Position numbers and translations under genes: made by a program. From assembly GCF_964204645.1 (NCBI RefSeq), contig NC_134034.1, positions 13,211,962-13,275,961 of the forward strand: a stretch of 64,000 bases of DNA, read 5' to 3'. Positions 56,778-64,000 of the stretch are shown here, piece by piece (the stretch's first letter is position 1; each line of letters opens with the position of its first letter). The notes beneath the pieces were generated by a model. That model was not told the DNA's origin. It saw nothing but the letters and a program-made list of their open reading frames with translations, and did not search any database. Origin of the DNA: Tubulanus polymorphus. Taxonomy: Eukaryota > Nemertea > Palaeonemertea > Tubulaniformes > Tubulanidae.

Positions 56778-58406
56778 TAAAACACAGATCGCAATATGCA
56801 TTAGAGAAATAAGCCCCAGAAAAACCCCTATGACGTCATCGGGGTACCAAGTGACTGGATATAGACCTTAGAAAAAAAACCGCCTCCGTATCGCCAAGTA
56901 GCCTAGCGACTCATCTAGAAAAGATACCGCCGAGTAGAAGCGCCCTGTGACGTCATCAGGTTACGATGTGAGAGGCTAATGGATCTATTGGGATCTGAAC
57001 ATTTTTTTTCAAAATAGGCGTATTATTGGAATCAACCCAAATTCATATTTTGAGTTATGATGCGTGTGTTCCAACCCTAAAACTCACGAAATTCTGCCAC
57101 ATCAAACAATTCAAAAATTTAAAATTATCTTGAATCGTTTTGAGGCATAAGAGGCGCCACCTAGGTCCGCGGCGTGGTACTTACAACTAGCCTGTTTGAA
57201 ATGACGTCACGACACTGTTGGCACTGTTTCGATTCGCAATGTTCTGGAAAGAGTTAAAGTTAGGAAGGAGGTCCCCTTGTTCAAATTCTCAGATCACTTG
57301 ATAATAAAAAAGTGTCTACATCTCGAAATGTCGTGGTTTGCCGCGCGCAAGATTACGGAAGCGCTCTTGGGACATATCTATTCTTAAAAAACAATTCTAG
57401 GTTTACTCCGAGTTTGTGACTCGGGATAGAATAGGATTTTAGACCTTCGAATATCTCTTTTAACTGAGAAATTAAAACTAGTTTTATTCGGAGTAACGTA
57501 TTTCGCGTTACAAACTCGGATTCAATCTCCAAAACCAAATCACTTTTAACTATTTGATATTATCTAGATTCAGTAATTTTAGAATTAGTTAAATTAACTG
57601 TAAACTCAAGGAGATGGGTGGAAGGATTCCTCCAGAAATTTAACGAATAAAACAATACCAATTGCGTTGATCAATTATGTTGTTGGTTCCCATAGCCAAA
57701 TGATCGATATCAATAAAGTGAACACAAACCCACAACAAAAAAAGCCGAGAAGATAATTTGATATTTAGGCACAATTCTATGAGCCATGATCGAATTTATT
57801 GAACAGTTTTATTATGATACGCTACCCTCTGACTCGGTTGTCAAAACATCAGATTATTTCCTATTTTCTTTCATTTTATTGTGGGTTTTTACATGTCATT
57901 ACATTGTGGATTTTAGCTCAGTGACGGCCAGCCATCTTCCACTAAAGACGTTGGCCGTGTGCCTGTTATTTTTATTGTATTGTCCCAGTAGGGCGATATT
58001 CATGTGTACGCGCAATCTAGTCTAACTAGATTGCGCGTATAATCCTACCGTTTCAGTGAAAAGGTTCGGCCTGAGGGAGAAATACTTACAAACTATTTCA
58101 ATTGAAATGAAGAAAACCAGGGTTTTCCATTTATACCATGGGTTTTTTTTTACTTTATTGATATCAGACAGTCATCCTGTCTGTCGAAAACAGCACGTGA
58201 AAAGATCTAAATTATCTAAATCATTGAACACGTGAGTAGACATTGTTCAGATTATTAGCGTAGAAACGACACCGGTAAAAAAATCTTGCGTGTCACGAAA
58301 ACCTCCGATGTACGATGTCCGTGGGGAAACATCTTGTACTAACCGAATTTCGTAATGATAAAATTACCAGTTTGATAAAAACAAATCCATAATTGCCTGA
58401 AAATAC
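56778..58406. other. Gene-free stretch upstream of GCNT
   Basis: The missing first exon and promoter of the GCNT gene may lie here. I could not place them. A perfect 15-bp hairpin is at 58007-58039. A CTCF-like complement (GGCGCCACCTAGG) occurs near 57150. Confidence 0.4.
58007..58039. repeat. Perfect 15-bp hairpin
   Basis: TACGCGCAATCTAGT, a three-base loop CTA, and ACTAGATTGCGCGTA. It is not followed by a T run, so it does not look like a terminator. Confidence 0.9.
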
Positions 58407-58758
58407 CCATCCTTCCACGGCAGGGATTCGTAGGGACCTGATGGCATCTCGCTACACTCAGCCACGGCACGAACCCCTGATACAGTAGACCGGCTGCGCA
58501 GGTACGTGCGCAGCTTTGCCACGCGAAAACTTGCGGCACCAATCAGATCGCTCGTTGTACAATCGTTGAGTTGAATTTAACGGAAGAACTGTAAATGGGA
58601 AAACCCGGGCTTAAATATAACGGGATATCTGATTGGCTAATAATGACATCATCTAAGCTGCGCGTGTAACTGTGCGCACTCGGTCTAGTGTGGCAGGGTT
58701 TCGTGCCGTGACATTCTCGATGATGCCATCAGGTTCGAATCCCTGCCGGGGAGGATGG
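58407..58758. mobile_element. Foldback element with tRNA-like arms (family T), intact copy 4
   Basis: This is the best copy, 352 bp, running from CCATCCTTCCACGGCAGGGA to its inverse CCCTGCCGGGGAGGATGG. It is flanked by a direct repeat AAAATAC (58400-58406 and 58759-58765; eight bases if the shared G is counted), which indicates transposition. The right arm reads outward with GTGCCGTGA-CATTCTCGATG and a perfect box B GGTTCGAATCC. The left arm carries, on the minus strand, GTGCCGTGGCTGAGTGTAGC (box A) followed by a box B copy with changes. The centre has ATCTGATTGGCTAATAATGA and ACATCATCTAAG. There is no coding capacity. Confidence 0.88.
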
Positions 58759-58765
58759 AAAATAC

Positions 58766-60080
58766 TGCACTAAGCTGCTGCTGGTATTCTCTGTAACTAT
58801 CAGACACCTATACGTGCTGGATATTCAAACGACGCATAGATAATGAGTACGACTCCAACTTAAAAACATGCGGGAACTCATTATGAACCATCGCGTTAAG
58901 CGTGTTTATTTACTGTACAAATATTGTATCGTCGAATTTTACATCGGATTAAACCACCGGGGATTTCATATTAACGCGATCGTACAAAGCAAACATTTTT
59001 CTTACATAGGAAAATGCTACAAGAAAAGTCGGGAATTCGTAAATTCGCGGGTATTACTGTGAGGTTAAACCGAAGCGTACTAAAACGAGGTTCGACTGCG
59101 CTCGGTTACATAAACCACGCAGTAATAGCGAAATGTATGTTTAATTCATTCGGTTGATGATAAGTGATAAGAAGTATTTGAAAATATCGAAAACCAATAT
59201 TCTAAGTATCTATTTCTAAAAATGTTATCACGAGAGGAATAATAGCGTTGCCTGTGCCTGATGTACGAACTACGCGCCTGTTGTAACATGTCGGTATTGA
59301 AACTGATATGATGATAATTTGTTTTTGGGGATTATCGCTATCTGTTGATCATGAACTAGCCGGTTCGAGCAAATCGAAGCTATCAGCATGCATAATTCAC
59401 GAAGACACTCATAACAAGAAAACTTACTTGAAAGTTTGTTGCCGCCTCGAAAAATAGCATATATTGTACAATACCGTCGACTGTCGTGAACGATAGTAAT
59501 GTAAATTATAAAGTACTAATGGATCAAGGAAGTTATTTTCGATTTGAGTTTATCGATAATTGAATTGAATTGACCGACAACCAGTCTAGCCCGGATATAT
59601 TGATAACGAAAGCGCTCATCCTCGCAAAAACAATGATCGAAATTTATCAAAAACAAGACTTATGAAATATTTCTTTTTTTATAACAAAATAAAAACAATT
59701 TACTCTTATAATGATTGTTTTGAAACGGCAATATTGATGACGTAGTGCACATCGACGGACGGGTATTTCAACGATGTAAACAGACGCATTGCCTATCCGT
59801 CCTATCTTACTAACGATAAACGAAGCATTCAAACCTTACGTTTCAAGTATGAAATGTCACCTGGCCCCCAGGCTTACCGGGATTAAACAAAGCTATTGTG
59901 TTTTAGATAATTAGACATAAACCGGTTGCTATCAGCAACGAGACACGAATTAAATCATCTTTGAACGCTTCCTCTTTCACTTCGTGTATGTGAATTATGA
60001 TGAGTATGTATATAATATGTGGTTACTATATTATAGCCTACATGACGGTTCGATCATTAGGACTCGGTTTTTCGCCATGA
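58766..60080. other. Gene-free stretch
   Basis: No exon is supported. The motif TTGATGACGTAG(T/C)GCACATC near 59736 also occurs at about 117-136, which may mark a diverged dispersed repeat. A short TTGAA tail-like run is at about 59556. Confidence 0.4.
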
Positions 60081-60836
60081 TCTTCGTGTTGTTTATCTTC
60101 CTTCGTGTTGTTTATCTTCCTTCGTGTTGTTTATCTTCCTTCGTGTTGTTTATTTTCCTTCGTGTTGTTTATCTTCCTTCGTGTTGTTTATCTTCCTTCG
60201 TGTTGTTTATCTTCCTTCGTGTTGTTTATCTTCCTTCGTGTTGTTTATCTTCCTTCGTGTTGTTTATCTTCCTTCGTGTTGTTTATCTTCCTTCGTGTTG
60301 TTTATCTTCCTTCGTGTTGTTTATCTTCCTTCGTGTTGTTTATCTTCCTTCGTGTTGTTTATCTTCCTTCGTGTTGTTTATCTTCCTTCGTGTTGTTTAT
60401 CTTCCTTCGTGTTGTTTATTTTCCTTCGTGTTGTTTATCTTCCTTCGTGTTGTTTATTTTCCTTCGTGTTGTTTATCTTCCTTCGTGTTGTTTATTTTCC
60501 TTCGTTTTGTTTATCTTCCTTCGTGTTGTTTATCTTCCTTCGTGTTGTTTATTTTCCTTCGTGTTGTTTATCTTCCTTCGTGTTGTTTATCTTCCTTCGT
60601 GTTGTTTATCTTCCTTCGTGTTGTTTATCTTCCTTCGTGTTGTTTATCTTCCTTCGTGTTGTTTATCTTCCTTCGTGTTGTTTATCTTCCTTCGTGCTGT
60701 TTATCTTCCTTCGTGTTGTTTATTTTCCTTCGTGTTGTTTATTTTCCTTCGTGTTGTTTATCTTCCTTCGTGCTGTTTATCTTCCTTCGTGTTGTTTATC
60801 TTCCTTCGTGTTGTTTATCTTCCTTCGTGCTGTTTT
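60081..60836. repeat. 19-bp tandem array, about 40 copies
   Basis: Unit TTCGTGTTGTTTATCTTCC, nearly uniform, with C/T changes at single positions (TATTTTCC, GTGCTG). Because 19 leaves a remainder of one when divided by three, all three plus-strand frames read the same 19-residue peptide in rotation and all are open. I regard these long frames as artefacts. Confidence 0.98.
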
Positions 60837-62368
60837 GCCAGGGCGGTTATGTTCGAATGATTCAAGATAAAACATTGAGTCTCCCGCGTAACGACGTAAG
60901 ACCGGTCCCAGCTCATTACGATTCTCGCCAGTTTGAACTCATTTAAGTTCTGTATCCAATCTAACAACCGAAGACTTGTCTCAGCTCATTTTGGTTCTAA
61001 AGCAAAACAACTTATAACAAGATCAGTCTATGTTCGGTTCTGAACCCAAGCTTACAACGTATGCAGCTGTCGATTTCAACTCTGTCGAATATGCGTCTAC
61101 TTTTTGATTATAGGTCTTTAGAAAAAGGTCGTTAACCTGTCGGTCTGTAGAATGTGATAATGGTGATCGTCTGGCGTCCAATACTCGGAAAACTAGTGAT
61201 CGCGCGATTAAAATGAATTATACTCGCGAGCGGTAAAGAATGACCGTCGGAAAACGTGTCGTCGGATCAAAAATCATTTATATTTTGAGTCGGGGTTCGA
61301 AACCCCACAAGCGAAGATCAATGGGTTAAACGAAAACGAAACCATCTTGAAAAATAAGAGAGCAATCTAACAACAATTTAAGACCAGTCTTACCCTATTT
61401 TAGTTGCCAATCTCAGAACTAATCACCAGTCGAAGCTCCGTTTGTTTTTGTTTTTTTTTTGTAACCGATCTTAAGGAGAAGTGAAACATTAAACAAGTGA
61501 GTCACGTCATCATACCTCACCGCCGCTCGACCAGTTTTCGTGAATAGTTTCCCGACTGGTATACGCCTACGTTTAGAATCGGTAAAAATCGCCCTTCTAA
61601 AGCGCTCGAAATCCCGACGCTGCTCTACACGGCTCTACGCTACAACTCGTCACGAAGTTTATCGCGTCCTGAAGTTTTATGAAGCTGTTTGTCACGCGTG
61701 CGAGCTTCAAACAATGATGCCGGTGAAATTATCTGCAGCATTTTGTGTCGGGTTGCGAACACTACATGCAACAAACACACCCCCCCCCCCCTTCATATTT
61801 TTTTCTTAAAAACGGGAATCGGATACTCACTTATATCATTTGCACTGAATCTCACTTAACTCTGTATAAGTCCAACAAAAAAAAAACATCGTGCATTTTG
61901 ATATAACGGCCATTGTGTATCTGATTTGCGCATATAAATCGTGCACCGAAATCTTCCAACCCATGTGGACGTAGGCCTATATGATGCATTGCCTTTAGAA
62001 TCCTTTCACGTGAAACGTATTCCTCGTGCAAGAGCTGAAGTGTACGGGTTTAATTACCCTCGTGTGAAAAATCTCTAAAATCTGCGAGAATTCGTAAATC
62101 TGCCCTTCTTTATTCAATGTCGTCGCCGAATAGAAAACAGGCGATGATGCAACGCGTTCACTGTTGACATCGATTGGTCGTCATGGAGATGGGGGGAATC
62201 CCCACTTTCTTTTTTATGTGGTTCTTTAGAAAATGGCCTACAAACGAAAAATTGTGAATGTGTGGGGGATTCACGAAGATTCCGGCCTATCGCGAGCCTT
62301 GAATATGAAATCTTATATGGAACATTATAGGAAATTTAACAACGGCAACCGGCGAAAATATAGGAACT
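60837..62368. other. Gene-free stretch
   Basis: No exon is supported. Diverged pieces of family B (AAGACCGGTCC, ATCTAACAACCGAAGACTTG near 60898-60980 and ATCTAACAACAATTTAAGACC near 61365-61390) are scattered here. A C run is at about 61780-61791. Confidence 0.45.
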
Positions 62369-62714
62369 GTGAGGATGAAATCATTGGGACCATGAGGGTG
62401 GAAACATTGGGACAATGAGAGTGGAAACATTGGGACCATGAGGGTGGAAACATTGGGACCATGAGGGTGGAAACATTGGGACCATGAGGGTGGAAACATT
62501 GGGACCATGAGAGTGGAAACATTGGGACCATGAGAGTGGAAACATTGGGACCATGAGAGTGGAAACATTGGGACCATGAGAGTGGAAACATTGGGACTAT
62601 GAGAGTGGAAACATTGGGACTATGAGAGTGGAAACATTGGGACTATGAGGGTGGAAATATTGGGACCATGAGAGTGGAAACATTGGGACTATGAGGGTGG
62701 AAACATTGGGACTA
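62369..62714. repeat. 23-bp tandem array, about 15 copies
   Basis: Unit GTGGAAACATTGGGACCATGAGG with G/A and C/T variants. Unit starts at 62463 and 62486 confirm the 23-bp period. Variants with ACTATG cluster at the right end. Confidence 0.96.
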
Positions 62715-63733
62715 TTGGGCAGCTGGTACAGGGACGGCGTATCTAGGTAAATAGAAATGGGATAAAGCTGTAAACAGGGTTCAATTCCCGACCATTTTTA
62801 GAATCTTAAATTTTGTAGAGATACTATTCAATTCCCTCCGTGACACAGTTAGGGTAATGCCTCTGGAGCCACCACAAATAATCCGTAAGCCACGTTCACG
62901 CATGTCTGCGCCTTACGTTCACACGTAAAGAGTCATTTCGAATTTCAGACGATTCTCGACAGATGAAACTAACAACAACGATATCTTTTGTTTTACAGAG
63001 CATTTGGTCAGATTTTATAATTTCGTTTATTTACAAACATATAGATTATTATCAATAGACAACAGACAAACGTGACATTAGATATTAGCATAAAATACAA
63101 TTCTGAATAGATTCCAGTCCTGAGTATGAAAAACCATCGTTTCAAGGAGATATGCATAGAGATCACGTGAGAATTTCTGACCCGGATGTCAACACTGTTC
63201 ATATACTGGTACCAAATAAACCCGTGGCGCAAGGGTTGAATTTGCCCGACCAAAAAGCGTCGGGCCCAGGCCGGTGCCAAATTCTAGCGTGGTTCATAAT
63301 ATGGTTGAGCGTGAATGCCAACTGGTTCTGGAAATACCACAGCGTCTAATTATTAGGTCTATTATCTCCGTGCCATCACGTGGTAATGGTTGACTATATG
63401 CGTAGGCCCTGCGATCCCGGTTGGTCGGATGCAGCCACGAGTAAAAGCTCCAGCGAAAGAAATATTTCATCTTTTCCCGTCTGATTCGCAGCCGACATCC
63501 GAATCCAACTGTTTATCGATGAATCGATACGTGACGACTTTGACAACAGCCTGTATGAAATAAAACAACATCATATTGAATGTGATGCGCATTTCGTGTA
63601 TACTTTTGTGTAAACTTACAAAACTTCTATGAATGAGAAGATGAGCCGTATAAACCTGGGCTCGGTTTTATAGACTGGCATTAGCTTTAAGCTCGGGGCT
63701 AACTCAATTGGAAAATGTTTTAGGTTGGCCTTC
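62715..63733. other. Gene-free stretch
   Basis: No exon is supported; no clear repeat is seen apart from a box-B-like GGTTCAATTCCCG at about 62779. Confidence 0.45.
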
Positions 63734-63962
63734 GGGGGCCGGTTCCATAGTCAAGACATAGTCATAGTCCAAAAGTGGCATTAGATCTTAAGACTGGTTT
63801 TAAGTTGTTAGATCTTAAGACTGGTTTTAAGTTGTTAGATCTTTAGACTGGTTTTAAGTTGTTAGATCTTAAGACTGGTTTTAAGTTGTTAGATTGCCTA
63901 TAGAACGAAGTCGCTCTTAGAACGCTCTTGAGTCTAAGTCTTGACTATGCAGCCGGCTCCAG
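63734..63962. mobile_element. Foldback MITE, family B, with expanded interior
   Basis: The ends GGGGGCCGGTTCCATAGTC and GACTATGCAGCCGGCTCC are inverted. The interior has four copies of a 27-bp unit containing GATCTTAAGACTGGTTTTAA (starts at 63784, 63811, 63838 and 63865), which is single-copy in the other family B members. The element has therefore grown by internal tandem duplication. Confidence 0.85.
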
Positions 63963-64000
63963 GTTAAAGGTATAACCAGTCTATAAAACCTGGTCCTGAT

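Noticed and set aside
59984-60946. A 320-codon frame and two others of about 250 codons in the 19-bp array
   Set aside because: The 19-bp unit lacks stops in all plus frames, so the long frames are arithmetic artefacts.

Overview
This is a window of animal nuclear DNA. The protein-coding genes have introns with GT-AG boundaries, there are CCCH-zinc-finger, ascorbate-transporter and core-2 glycosyltransferase genes of metazoan type, and there is a dense load of short inverted-repeat transposons. Many gene-free kilobases, short introns (about 90 to 1,800 bases) and CpG-containing coding sequence fit a marine invertebrate. A lophotrochozoan such as a mollusc is my best guess, but the sequence alone does not prove the phylum.

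Layout. 1-7800: gene-free and repeat-rich, ending in a 39-bp tandem array. 7811-10760 (+): a ZC3H10-type RNA-binding zinc-finger gene with one coding exon and probable untranslated upstream exons. 10760-12560: a cluster of four different foldback elements. 15630-24830 (+): a complete SLC23 sodium-dependent ascorbate transporter gene. I resolved 15 coding exons giving a 628-residue protein with every splice phase consistent. 29693-33936 (-): a large glutamine-rich, AT-hook, zinc-finger nuclear protein of unknown function, convergent with SLC23; its long exon ends at a perfect splice donor and I propose a short last exon. 34000-53470: about 19 kb with no gene I can support, but with a 92/94-bp satellite, a second 39-bp array, a cluster of CTCF-like sites, a cluster of nuclear-receptor-like half-sites and many foldback elements. 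53471-53543 (+): a tRNA-Lys(UUU) gene. 53911-56766 (-): a complete three-exon core-2 beta-1,6-N-acetylglucosaminyltransferase gene (432 residues). 57000-64000: gene-free, with 19-bp and 23-bp tandem arrays and more foldback elements.

The genes do not form a pathway; they are unrelated housekeeping-type neighbours. The most unusual content is in the repeats. One family of about 350 bp carries a tRNA-like promoter (box A plus box B) in each inverted terminal arm, and one copy has a clear target-site duplication. A second foldback family shares its tip sequence with the unit of two separate 39-bp tandem arrays. At least ten distinct foldback families occur in 64 kb, several inside introns or a 3' UTR.
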